DNA of 64,000 nucleotides from NCBI GenBank assembly GCA_964413265.1, contig CAYPRX010000119.1:17515-81514 (forward strand). Reading direction: 5' to 3'. Below are positions 34,925 through 43,446 of this stretch, in pieces (positions within the stretch are counted from its first letter, which is position 1; each line of letters opens with the position of its first letter). Both the position numbers and the translations under genes were made by a program. This stretch comes from CAVYGN01 sp964413265. Its GTDB lineage: Bacteria; Spirochaetota; Brevinematia; Brevinematales; JAOACQ01. The notes under the pieces are model-generated. The model searched no databases and had not been told where the DNA came from. It saw only the letters and a list, made by a program, of their open reading frames with translations.

Positions 34925-35062
34925 ATGATCCAATACGGGATATCGATGCATGGCATGGCAAGCCTGATTGCCGAGGCGAAAAACGTTGTTCACAATCTGC
35001 CAGCGTTTTTTGGCTATTTCTCTCGCCTCGGCAGGGCTACCATTGGGGAAGAATACAAATGA
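34925..35062 (+). CDS. Doubtful 45-codon frame upstream of the hydrolase
   Basis: ATG at 34925 reads 45 codons to a TGA at 35060-35062 that overlaps the hydrolase ATG (ATGA). The content is not obviously biased, there is no ribosome site, and a hairpin covers much of it. The frame could be a short leader, a decayed gene, or chance. No family recognised. Confidence 0.3.
   Translation: MIQYGISMHGMASLIAEAKNVVHNLPAFFGYFSRLGRATIGEEYK
34970..35032. repeat. G+C-rich hairpin upstream of the hydrolase
   Basis: GCCGAGGCGA (34970-34979) and TCGCCTCGGC (35023-35032) form a perfect 10-bp stem; an inner AAAAACG/CGTTTTT (34979-34985, 35004-35010) can pair inside it. It lies 27 nt before the hydrolase start. 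Without a U-tract it is not a standard terminator. Confidence 0.55.
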
Positions 35063-35955
35063 TGATATACTTAATTATTTTTGCTTCATTATTTATTGTT
35101 TTATTATTACTGGTTAATAATACCCCGCTCTTTTATTCAGAGCCTTCGGCGTACGACAGGAATAATGAGCCGACCCTATTTGACTCCAGGGCAGAAGAGG
35201 CATTTTACGAAAACAGTAAATCGTCTTCACTCATTATACTGGTTCATGGCTTTCCGGGTTCTCCATTCGAATGGGAGAGGGTTGGAAGATTGCTGTCAAA
35301 AGATTATAATGTCCTGATCCCGCGCTTATATGGTTTCGGCACGACAAGAGAATTTTTTAGGAGAACCTATTTTTCACAATGGTACAAGAGTCTAATAGAC
35401 ATATACCTGGAATACAGGGAAAGATATGAGAAAGTAACAGTATGCGGTCTGTCGTTCGGCGGGATGCTGACCCTGAGACTTGCCGAGGATTTCGGGGATT
35501 CAAGAGAACTGGCGATGGAAAGGATTGTTGTCATATCGGCACCTGTATTTATAAATGACCCTCTTCATTATCTGGTCAGATCAATTTCATGGTTCATTCG
35601 CGACATCCCTTCATTCAGCTCTGCCGGGGATAATATAGATAATGATGGGGCTGATTGGGTTGGTTTTTACGGGAAATTTCCTGTCCAGATCTACAGCCTT
35701 CTAATGGGTATGAGGACTACCAGGAAGAATCTGGCAAGGGTCAGAATTCCAGCTCTCTTAATGCATTCTTCCGGAGACAAAACGGTCCCTTTCGCGAATA
35801 TGGATTATATATATGATCATATATCTTCCCGGGTGAAGCATAAAATAGTTTATAATCTGGAAGGATGGAAACACAGGAAACACCTGCTGACGATGTTCAA
35901 TACTACTTTTGAAGATGTCTACCGGAATATTTTGAGATTCATCAAGGAGGAGTGA
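35059..35955 (+). CDS. Membrane-anchored alpha/beta hydrolase
   Basis: 298 aa. An N-terminal hydrophobic stretch (IYLIIFASLFIVLLLLV, residues 3-19) anchors it. The alpha/beta-hydrolase fold is clear: LVHGFPGSPFEW with the oxyanion segment, the nucleophile elbow GLSFGG, and a catalytic Asp in HSSGDKTVPF with His in EGWKHRKHLL. Such proteins include esterases, monoacylglycerol-lipase-like enzymes and thioesterases; substrate unknown. It ends 65 nt before flgG and is probably upstream in the same transcript. Confidence 0.85.
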   Translation: MMIYLIIFASLFIVLLLLVNNTPLFYSEPSAYDRNNEPTLFDSRAEEAFYENSKSSSLIILVHGFPGSPFEWERVGRLLSKDYNVLIPRLYGFGTTREFFRRTYFSQWYKSLIDIYLEYRERYEKVTVCGLSFGGMLTLRLAEDFGDSRELAMERIVVISAPVFINDPLHYLVRSISWFIRDIPSFSSAGDNIDNDGADWVGFYGKFPVQIYSLLMGMRTTRKNLARVRIPALLMHSSGDKTVPFANMDYIYDHISSRVKHKIVYNLEGWKHRKHLLTMFNTTFEDVYRNILRFIKEE

Positions 35956-36020
35956 GGCTAAATAATTTAACCAAATTGATTTTCTTCCGATGTTTAATAC
36001 ATAAACGGAGGAAGAAAATT

Positions 36021-36815
36021 ATGATGAGAGCTTTATGGACAGCTGCTTCAGGAATGATCGGTGAGCAGTTTCATATCGATACGATTGCAAATAATCTATC
36101 GAATGTAAATACGACGGGATTTAAAAAAACAAGAGCTGAATTTGAAGATCTGCTTTATCAAACCCAGAGACTTGCAGGGACCCCTTCTTCTGAGATCAGC
36201 CAGTATCCGATCGGCATACAAACGGGTCTTGGAGTGCGAGCCGCTGCTACCCAGAAGTTTTATACTCAGGGAAGCCTCCAGAACACGGGGAACAAATTTG
36301 ACATAGCACTTGAAGGGGAAGGATTTATCGGAGTTACCCTTCCTGACGGGAGCAGCGCTTATACAAGAGACGGGTCACTTAAAATTGACAGTAATATGGA
36401 AATAGTGACCTCACAGGGATACAGGCTCAGCCCTCCAATCGTTCTTCCTGAAAACTTCGATGTCGGGACCCTTTCAATCGGAAAGGATGGCCGGGTGACC
36501 GTGAAAGTAGCCGGCAGCGACGAAGACACTGAAGTTGGAACTATCTCACTATACCGGTTCATCAATCCGGCAGGTCTGACCAATATCGGAGAAAATTATG
36601 TTAAAGAAAGCCCGGCTTCCGGCCCTGCTGTCGAGGGGACAGCATCATTAGCCGGCTATGGTATGATCCACCAGGGTTTTCTTGAAATGTCAAATGTCAA
36701 TGCAGTCCAGGAAATGGTGGATATGATAGTAGCACAGAGGGCTTACGAGTTCAACTCCCGCGCAATTCAGACAGCGGATTCGATGCTTGGTACTGCGAAC
36801 AGCCTGAAGAGATAG
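36021..36815 (+). CDS. flgG: Flagellar distal-rod protein FlgG
   Basis: 264 aa from the ATG after CGGAGGAAG; a longer frame begins at 35952. Residues MMRALWTAASGMIGEQFHID and NNLSNVNTTGFKK are the conserved N-terminus, MVDMIVAQRAYEFNSRAIQTADSM the C-terminus. No flgF, flgA, flgH or flgI is beside it, which is unusual. Its stop is 22 nt from dinB, which converges. Confidence 0.96.
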   Translation: MMRALWTAASGMIGEQFHIDTIANNLSNVNTTGFKKTRAEFEDLLYQTQRLAGTPSSEISQYPIGIQTGLGVRAAATQKFYTQGSLQNTGNKFDIALEGEGFIGVTLPDGSSAYTRDGSLKIDSNMEIVTSQGYRLSPPIVLPENFDVGTLSIGKDGRVTVKVAGSDEDTEVGTISLYRFINPAGLTNIGENYVKESPASGPAVEGTASLAGYGMIHQGFLEMSNVNAVQEMVDMIVAQRAYEFNSRAIQTADSMLGTANSLKR

Positions 36816-36837
36816 GCCTGATCTTAAAAAACTTCCA

Positions 36838-37914
36838 TTAAGGGAAGAGCAGAAGCCTGTCATCCGGTTTTGCTTTGACTTCCTTTTTACCGAAGTTTGA
36901 CATTGATATTCCCACAAGACGGATTTTCTTTTTCCCAGCTTCGGTTTTATCAAGAAGCTGAAGTACTGTTTTAAAAATATCCCGGGATTTAAATAGGGGA
37001 AAGGGAAGGGTGATACTGCGGGTGATAAGCTTGAAATCATAATATTTTATTTTAAGGGTAACAGTCCTGGCACCATTTTCTTCCCCTATAATTTTAAGTA
37101 TATCTTCCTCTTCATCAGATATGCTTTTCAACAACTCTCTTATTTTATCAATATCGAGTATATCCCTGGGGAGGGTTATTTCCCTTCCTGCCGAAAGCCT
37201 TTTATGGTAAGGCATCACAGGTGAGTCGTCGATCCCCCTTGCAAGGTTATAAAACCATTCGCCGCTTTTTCCGAAGTTACTGGCCAGCTCGGCTAAACTC
37301 CTCTCAAATAAATCGGCGCCTGTTCTGATACCCAGATAATGCATTCTTCTTTCTGTGACCCTGCCGACTCCGATAAATGACCCGATAGGCAGTCTCTTGA
37401 TAAAGCTCTCCGCATTCTCCGGTAAAACAATAGTGAGTCCATCAGGTTTTTTATATCCTGAAGCTGCTTTAGCCAGAAACTTATTGAAAGAAACTCCGGC
37501 GGAGGCTGTTAACCCTGTCTTCAAAAAAATTTTAATCTTGATCTCTTTGGCGATCCTGTAAGCAGTTAATCCTGTATAATTATCGGTTACATCTAAATAT
37601 GCCTCGTCAAGGGAAAGGCTTTCCACCAGATCTGTGTATTCATGAAAGATTGAATTTATCTCTTCCGAAACCTTAACATATAACTCAAAATGAGGTTCGA
37701 CAAGTATTGCCTGGGGGCAGAGTGAAAGAGCCCTTGAAGTCGCCATAGCGGAATGGATCCCGAATTTACGGGCTTCGTAAGAACAGGTGGCGACCACACT
37801 CCTGTCCTCTGGCCTGCCTCCGACAATTACCGGTTTTCCCATTAACTCAGGATGTTCCCTCTGCTCAACTGAAGCGAAAAAAGCGTCCATGTCTATATGT
37901 ATTATTTTCCTCAT
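36838..37914 (-). CDS. dinB: DNA polymerase IV (DinB)
   Basis: 358 aa. Y-family translesion polymerase: N-terminal HIDMDAFFASVEQRE with metal-binding Asp, RSVVATCSYEAR, and SLDEAYLDVTDN with the second pair of acidic residues. The little-finger region is present (SAGREITLPRD). No beta-clamp motif was examined. It overlaps the DUF362 gene by 4 nt. Confidence 0.95.
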   Translation of the reverse strand: MRKIIHIDMDAFFASVEQREHPELMGKPVIVGGRPEDRSVVATCSYEARKFGIHSAMATSRALSLCPQAILVEPHFELYVKVSEEINSIFHEYTDLVESLSLDEAYLDVTDNYTGLTAYRIAKEIKIKIFLKTGLTASAGVSFNKFLAKAASGYKKPDGLTIVLPENAESFIKRLPIGSFIGVGRVTERRMHYLGIRTGADLFERSLAELASNFGKSGEWFYNLARGIDDSPVMPYHKRLSAGREITLPRDILDIDKIRELLKSISDEEEDILKIIGEENGARTVTLKIKYYDFKLITRSITLPFPLFKSRDIFKTVLQLLDKTEAGKKKIRLVGISMSNFGKKEVKAKPDDRLLLFP

Positions 37915-39014
37915 TTTCCAACACTGATAAGCTCATAATCCTGTGTACCCAAACCTAGTTTCTGTGCGTAATCGAGACAGGATTTCCATTCGCTTCCGGG
38001 GTATAAGGCAGTGAATTTGTCGATCCCTTCTTTTATTCCGCCGATAACGCTATCTTTATTGACAGGAGCCTTATTTACAAGATCTACGCTTGCCCTGTCA
38101 AGCGCTACTGGATCGAATGATGCAAGAATTCCTATATCAGGCACAATCGGTATTTCATTGAAATCCCAGCAATCACAATTGGGGGAAACATTCATAACGA
38201 AATTCACATGGAACTGCTGTTTTCCATGCAAGACTGCATAAGAGTATTCTGCAATCTTTTCCAGGGTATTTGTAGAACCCCAGACTACATGGGCAGCATC
38301 ATAACAGCAAACCGCAATACACTGCCCGCAGCCGACACATTTTTCATAATTGATGACTGCCTTTCTATCACCGTTGATATGAATGGCATTTTGGGCGCAA
38401 TTAATAACACACTGTCCGCATGAGGAACAGTTTTTCCTGTTAATCTGCGGTTTATTACCAGAATGCATTTCAAGCTTTCCGGCGACTGATCCCGAACCCA
38501 TTCCGATATTCTTCAGTGCGCCTCCGAAACCTGCGAGGTCATGGCCTTTAAAATGGTTCATGGATATAATAATATCGGCATCGGCTATGGCAGTTCCTAT
38601 CTTGGCAGTTTTACAGTTTTTCATATTCAATTTGATTTCCCTGAAATCTGTCCCTTTAATCCCGTCGGCAATTATTACATTGCATCCAAGTGTAATAGTG
38701 TTAAAACCGTTCTGCGAAGCGCTAGTCAAATGGTCAACCGCGTTGCCTCTTCCGCCCTTGTACAATGTATTAGAATCTGTCACGAAAACGTATGAACCGG
38801 CAGCCTGAAGTATCTTTACAACTCTTGCGACATAGTTCGGCCTTATATATGCAAGGTTACCCGGTTCCCCGAAATGAACCTTAACTGCGGAAAATTTCTT
38901 GTACAGATCAAGATTCTGAATCCCCGTTCTTTTGACGAGAGTTTCCAGTTTATCAAGAAGGTTTTTTCCCGGTGAAGTCCTTAAATCCGTGAAATAAACA
39001 CGGGATTTTGACAT
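37911..39014 (-). CDS. DUF362-type iron-sulfur protein
   Basis: 367 aa. N-terminal part with VKVHFGEPGN and VTDSNTLYKG plus ISMNHFKGHD belongs to DUF362. Two ferredoxin clusters follow: CSSCGQCVINC and CVGCGQCIAVC near residues 190-235. It probably carries electrons; function unknown. Overlaps dinB by 4 nt. The ATG at 39014 begins 19 nt after the sugar transferase stop at 39034. Confidence 0.85.
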   Translation of the reverse strand: MSKSRVYFTDLRTSPGKNLLDKLETLVKRTGIQNLDLYKKFSAVKVHFGEPGNLAYIRPNYVARVVKILQAAGSYVFVTDSNTLYKGGRGNAVDHLTSASQNGFNTITLGCNVIIADGIKGTDFREIKLNMKNCKTAKIGTAIADADIIISMNHFKGHDLAGFGGALKNIGMGSGSVAGKLEMHSGNKPQINRKNCSSCGQCVINCAQNAIHINGDRKAVINYEKCVGCGQCIAVCCYDAAHVVWGSTNTLEKIAEYSYAVLHGKQQFHVNFVMNVSPNCDCWDFNEIPIVPDIGILASFDPVALDRASVDLVNKAPVNKDSVIGGIKEGIDKFTALYPGSEWKSCLDYAQKLGLGTQDYELISVGK

Positions 39015-39033
39015 GAATTGACACCTTCCTCTG

Positions 39034-40479
39034 TTAATAAGCCCCCTTTCTCCTTAGAACAGCCCCTATTGTCTTAAAAAGAATAATGAGATCAAGCCAG
39101 GCCGACCAGTTTTCGACATACCATGTCTCGAGTTTCATCCTCTCGGAAAATATAAGTTCGTTCCTTCCTGATACCTGCCATAAGCCCGTTATACCGGGCT
39201 TTGTCATGAAAATAATGTCCTTGTAGTCGCCGATTTCATGTTTTTCAGAGGGGAGGTAAGGCCTGGGACCTATAATGCTCATCTCGCCCCTCATTACATT
39301 GATAAGCTGGGGGATTTCATCAAGCGATGTTTTTCGGAGAAATGCACCGATCCTGGTAACCCTTGGATCGTATACTCTTAATTTTTTATAAGTTTTCCAT
39401 TCTGTTTGCGCTTCTTTATTTTTTGTTAAATGATCGTTTAGTATCTTCTTTGATTCTTTATACATTGTTCTGAATTTAATGCAATTAAAGACTTTTCCCC
39501 TATATCCCAGTCTGCCCTGAATTATGAAAATCGGGCCTTCCGAGTCGAGTTTTATCAGTATGCTTATAACGGCCAAGGATATTATGAAGAAAGGTAAAAC
39601 CAGCAGAATAATTGCAATGTCAGAGATGGTTTTTACAAAACGGTTGGCCAGAGAGTGCAGATTGTTTTTTATTTTCAGCAGGAATAATTTCTGCATGAAA
39701 AGGTAGTGCAGTTCAGTATTAATTTGAGCTATCCCTACAATATCCGGAACAAGGACCACGTTTTTAACATTTTTCTGGACATGATTGGTCAGCCTGGTCA
39801 GTTCTTCAGGAGGAAGGCCGGGCATTGATATTATCACAGTTGAAATCTCAAGCATGGAAACAAATTTTGTGAAATTTTTTATTCCGCAGAACACCGGGTA
39901 TTTTGTTCCTTCTACCTCAATTTCATTTATTCCTTTTATATCATCCAGGAAGCCCACCACACTGTAACCCATCTGCTTATCATTTATCAGGCCCCTGACC
40001 GTACTTACCGCACTGGGACCGGTACCCAGAATAAGGGCTTTTTCCTTCCAGAGCCCAATATAGTAAAGGACTCTTTTACCCCAGTATCTGAATAGGATCG
40101 TTAATAATGAAAGGTATAACCATGTGAAGATCAGGACAAGCCGGGAGATATTACCATACATACTCCTTACAGTGATCATGAAAAAAATAAAGAGAACCGT
40201 AATTGTAACAGCTTTCAGGATAGATCTTATTTCTTCCCAGAAGGGATAACGTTTAGTGTAAAGTCTTTCAAATATGAGGATGGTTATAAAAATAACCGGC
40301 ATCCACCAGATAGACAGGTAGTATTGATAGGAAAAGAAATAATAGGGTTTGCCCCTCGTGATAAAGTAAACGAAATTTTCTCTGGTAAATACGGCGACCA
40401 ACAAAGAAGAAAAGTAGGAGATAAGGTCGATACAGAGAAGGCCGGTTATGCGGCCTATTCCTATCCATCTTTCTTTCAT
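39034..40479 (-). CDS. Polyprenyl-phosphate sugar-1-phosphate transferase (WcaJ/WbaP type)
   Basis: 481 aa. Four N-terminal hydrophobic helices and a CoA-binding-like middle (ALILGTGPSAVSTVRGL) precede the catalytic domain: a membrane helix then CIKFRTMYK, EIPQLINVMRGEMSIIGPRP and GLWQVSGRNEL. It starts surface-polysaccharide assembly by placing hexose-1-phosphate on undecaprenyl phosphate. Downstream of a GT4 enzyme in the same direction (18-nt gap). Confidence 0.94.
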   Translation of the reverse strand: MKERWIGIGRITGLLCIDLISYFSSLLVAVFTRENFVYFITRGKPYYFFSYQYYLSIWWMPVIFITILIFERLYTKRYPFWEEIRSILKAVTITVLFIFFMITVRSMYGNISRLVLIFTWLYLSLLTILFRYWGKRVLYYIGLWKEKALILGTGPSAVSTVRGLINDKQMGYSVVGFLDDIKGINEIEVEGTKYPVFCGIKNFTKFVSMLEISTVIISMPGLPPEELTRLTNHVQKNVKNVVLVPDIVGIAQINTELHYLFMQKLFLLKIKNNLHSLANRFVKTISDIAIILLVLPFFIISLAVISILIKLDSEGPIFIIQGRLGYRGKVFNCIKFRTMYKESKKILNDHLTKNKEAQTEWKTYKKLRVYDPRVTRIGAFLRKTSLDEIPQLINVMRGEMSIIGPRPYLPSEKHEIGDYKDIIFMTKPGITGLWQVSGRNELIFSERMKLETWYVENWSAWLDLIILFKTIGAVLRRKGAY

Positions 40480-40497
40480 AATGAAATCCCGTCTTTA

Positions 40498-41637
40498 TTA
40501 CCTGAAAAAGGATTTTATCTTTTTCTCGACAAAAGAACTGTATTTTCTTTGAAATTCTTCCTTTGAGAACCTTAAAGCATTTTGCCTGATTTCTGAATAG
40601 TCGAAGACTTTTTCCATCTTTTCAAATCTTTTTACAGCCTCAATCAGGCTATCCTCATCCTGTGAGTAAAAAAAAGTGCCGGTTTTACCTTCAATTACTG
40701 TTTCTGAAGTACCTCCCCTTCCGAAAGCGATTACAGGTGTCCCGCATGCCTGGGCTTCTACAGGCATGAGCCCGAAGTCTTCTTCCGCAGCGAAGATGAA
40801 GGCTTTCGCCTTTTGAAGGAAATCCTTCAGAGATTCCGGGCTCTGATAACCGATAAATTCAATATTCGGGCACTTTAACGCCAGGTTTTTTATCTTTTTT
40901 TCTTCAGGACCCCTCCCAATGACAGTGAGTTTCCTGCCTTTCATCCTGACGAAAGCCTTAACGATCAGGTCCATCCTCTTATATGGGACCATCTGTGAGG
41001 CAGCCAGGTAATTTTCTCCCTTTTTCTCAAAAAGGGTATAATAATTCGTATCAGCAGGGCCATATATTACCTCAGCCTCCCTGTTGTAGATTTTTTTTAT
41101 CCTTTTAGCTACATATGCCGAATTTGTTAGATAATAATCGACCCTGTTCGCAGAAATAATATCCCAGGTCCTGATCTCATGCAGTATATTTCTCACTATT
41201 TTCCCTATCAAACCCCTCTCATAGCCGGATTCCCTGAGGTATTGAAAGGTTAAATCCCATGCATATCTCATCGGCGTGTGCATGTAACAGATATGGAGCT
41301 GATTCGAGTTTGTCAGAACTCCTTTGGCCACAGCGTGGGAGCTGGAAAGCACAACGTTATACCCAGAAAGATCGAATTCCTCGATTGCTCTAGGGAAAAG
41401 AGAAAGGAGTTTCTGATAGAATTTTCCTGAAAAAGGCAATTTCTGGATAGAAGATGTTATTATTTTAGAGTGATCGATAATGCTGCTTTGAAAATTTTTC
41501 GTACATAAAAGAGTATATACAGGTGATGGATAGAGTTCGTAAATTGCTTCCAGGGCCCTTTCACCCCCTCTCATTCCGGTAAGCCAATCGTGAACGATGG
41601 CTGTTTTTACTTCAAAATGACTCTCCGATCTAGCCAT
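40498..41637 (-). CDS. GT4 glycosyltransferase (WbaZ-like)
   Basis: 379 aa. N-terminal TAIVHDWLTGMRGGERAL and C-terminal EDFGLMPVEAQACGTPVIAFGRGG with the E-x7-E motif of retaining GT4 enzymes; YMHTPMRYAWD in between is common in WbaZ-like mannosyltransferases. It probably adds the second sugar on the lipid carrier after the neighbour at 39034. Donor sugar not known. Confidence 0.92.
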   Translation of the reverse strand: MARSESHFEVKTAIVHDWLTGMRGGERALEAIYELYPSPVYTLLCTKNFQSSIIDHSKIITSSIQKLPFSGKFYQKLLSLFPRAIEEFDLSGYNVVLSSSHAVAKGVLTNSNQLHICYMHTPMRYAWDLTFQYLRESGYERGLIGKIVRNILHEIRTWDIISANRVDYYLTNSAYVAKRIKKIYNREAEVIYGPADTNYYTLFEKKGENYLAASQMVPYKRMDLIVKAFVRMKGRKLTVIGRGPEEKKIKNLALKCPNIEFIGYQSPESLKDFLQKAKAFIFAAEEDFGLMPVEAQACGTPVIAFGRGGTSETVIEGKTGTFFYSQDEDSLIEAVKRFEKMEKVFDYSEIRQNALRFSKEEFQRKYSSFVEKKIKSFFR

Positions 41638-41714
41638 GTTTAATTCATACTCCTCAATCTAATAATCATAACATCATTTCAAAAGATTGTAAAATCATTG
41701 TTGATGACAGCCTG

Positions 41715-43436
41715 TCATTCGTAGTGGCGCAGGGCTTCGGAAGGAGGAAGCCTTGCAGCTTTTTTTGACGGAAAATAGGCTGAGAAAAGAGCTATAATAA
41801 GAAGTATCACGATGTAAAAAAATATTTTAACGGGGAATGTAATAAAATGCAGGTGATTATAAAGCACAAAAATTGAAAATGCCTCACTGGTTGTATTTAT
41901 ATAAATGGAAGATAATAATCCCATCACTGCAAATGCCAGGCAAATTCCCAGTATTGAGGCGAAAAAGGTCAGAAGCAATGTTTCGCTTATGAAAAGGTCC
42001 CTGATCCCGTTTTTTTGCATTCCGATGGAGCGCATCGTCCCTATTTCTCTGGTCCTTTCCCTGACAGACATCCTCAGGGTGTTGAGAACGCCTATCTGGG
42101 TTATGAGAAATAGGATAATTACACTTGCCACGCTTATAATCTTGGCAATAGATGCCCACTGAAGCATTCCATAATTATCTTCATATACAGTGGTGAGTAT
42201 CAGATATGCTCCCTTTTTTGCACTCTTGATAATGTTGTCGTACATTTCCTCAATTTCATCAGAAGTTTTGACCCTGGGCATCAGCGTCCACTCCCTGACA
42301 AGAGCCGGCAGAATTGGGGATTTTTTCCATAATGGATTAAAGCCTTTCAAGCTTTCCTCAGGCATATTTTTATAATAAATGTTTTTGAAATCGTTTTCAT
42401 TGAGCAAAATTACATTATCAAGCTGCCGGTCTGGCTGTTTAAAAATCCCTCCAATTCTGAAGGAAAAATTTTTTACCGTTTTATCAAGCCCTGTATATGA
42501 AAAATTCAGTGTCATTCCTGGAACAAGCCGCATTTCCGAAGCTGATTTTTCTCCGACGAGGATGATGTTCGTCTCTGCAAGTTTTTCCCAGTCACCCTTT
42601 AATAAATCCAGGTTGCCCTTTAAAAGAGTCAAATCCGATTCGTTTGTCGAAAATCCAAGCAAAGAGTAATTAGAATATCTGCCTGAAAGGGGTATGAAAG
42701 CCGAATCTGGTATCAGGGCTTTATAGAGTGTATCAGCCTGTTTCCGTGTAGTATCCAGGTCTTTTAAGATAACCCTGAAGGTTGATGTTTCATAATCCAT
42801 ATATCCCATAATCCGTTTTAAATCAAGTGATTTGATGTAAACAGAGAAGGTATTCCAGATGGTTCCTGCTGCACTGTTTATACCGGTAACCCGTAATTTT
42901 GCCGTCTGGACCTGACCGTTTACCGTCTTAAGCTCGACACTGATAAAATCGTTGACTTTGACCCTCAGTTTTTTTGCATAGGGTTCGCTGAGTATTACAG
43001 CGTTTTCTATTTTAGAATTTGTGAAATCCGAAGGATCGCCGCTTGACAGCCGTAAAGTTGCAAAAAATTCCTTTGACGGTTCGACACTTGCCAGATATAA
43101 ATCTGCAGCTCTTCCATTTCCAATAACTCTTGGCCAGAGATCGAAGCTCTCTTTTAAAGTTTTTACATCATGAAGGTTTTTCATCAGAATCCGGGTTAAT
43201 TTATCCCTGTTCCTTATGATATTTCCGTTTTTATCAAGTTTTTCAAAAATAGTCACCTGGATGTGACCAACCCAGTTTACAAGCATGTTGTTAAGCATTA
43301 TATCCATCATTCCGTCGCTAATAGATCCCGACATGATAAGCACTGCCATACCAAATGATATTATAAGTGCCAGCAGAAAATTTCTTCTCTTTTGGCGGAA
43401 GATGTTGCGAAGGCCTAAGAGTAATGTGATTTTCAT
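41715..43436 (-). CDS. FtsX/MacB-type ABC permease (second of pair)
   Basis: 573 aa. N-terminal membrane helix after LLGLRNIFRQKRRNFLL, a large extracytoplasmic domain (about residues 40-400), and three C-terminal helices with the FtsX family segment RERTREIGTMRSIGM. It would work with an ATPase of the LolD/MacB type, but none is in the block. Paired with the neighbour at 43447; the two start in the same order as LolC/LolE-like genes. A lipoprotein- or polysaccharide-export role is an inference. Confidence 0.85.
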   Translation of the reverse strand: MKITLLLGLRNIFRQKRRNFLLALIISFGMAVLIMSGSISDGMMDIMLNNMLVNWVGHIQVTIFEKLDKNGNIIRNRDKLTRILMKNLHDVKTLKESFDLWPRVIGNGRAADLYLASVEPSKEFFATLRLSSGDPSDFTNSKIENAVILSEPYAKKLRVKVNDFISVELKTVNGQVQTAKLRVTGINSAAGTIWNTFSVYIKSLDLKRIMGYMDYETSTFRVILKDLDTTRKQADTLYKALIPDSAFIPLSGRYSNYSLLGFSTNESDLTLLKGNLDLLKGDWEKLAETNIILVGEKSASEMRLVPGMTLNFSYTGLDKTVKNFSFRIGGIFKQPDRQLDNVILLNENDFKNIYYKNMPEESLKGFNPLWKKSPILPALVREWTLMPRVKTSDEIEEMYDNIIKSAKKGAYLILTTVYEDNYGMLQWASIAKIISVASVIILFLITQIGVLNTLRMSVRERTREIGTMRSIGMQKNGIRDLFISETLLLTFFASILGICLAFAVMGLLSSIYINTTSEAFSIFVLYNHLHFITFPVKIFFYIVILLIIALFSAYFPSKKAARLPPSEALRHYE

Positions 43437-43446
43437 CGATTTCTCC

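Larger units (their letters stand above)
34468..35058. other. 590-nt region without a recognised gene
   Basis: Between divergent transcribed units. It holds a distant 14-bp inverted repeat (34560-34573 and 34775-34788), a promoter-like pair at 34815-34842, a 10-bp hairpin at 34970-35032 and a 45-codon frame at 34925. No tRNA, IS transposase or riboswitch was recognised. Base composition shifts to G+C-richer in the last 130 nt. It may be a relic of an inserted or decayed gene. Confidence 0.5.
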
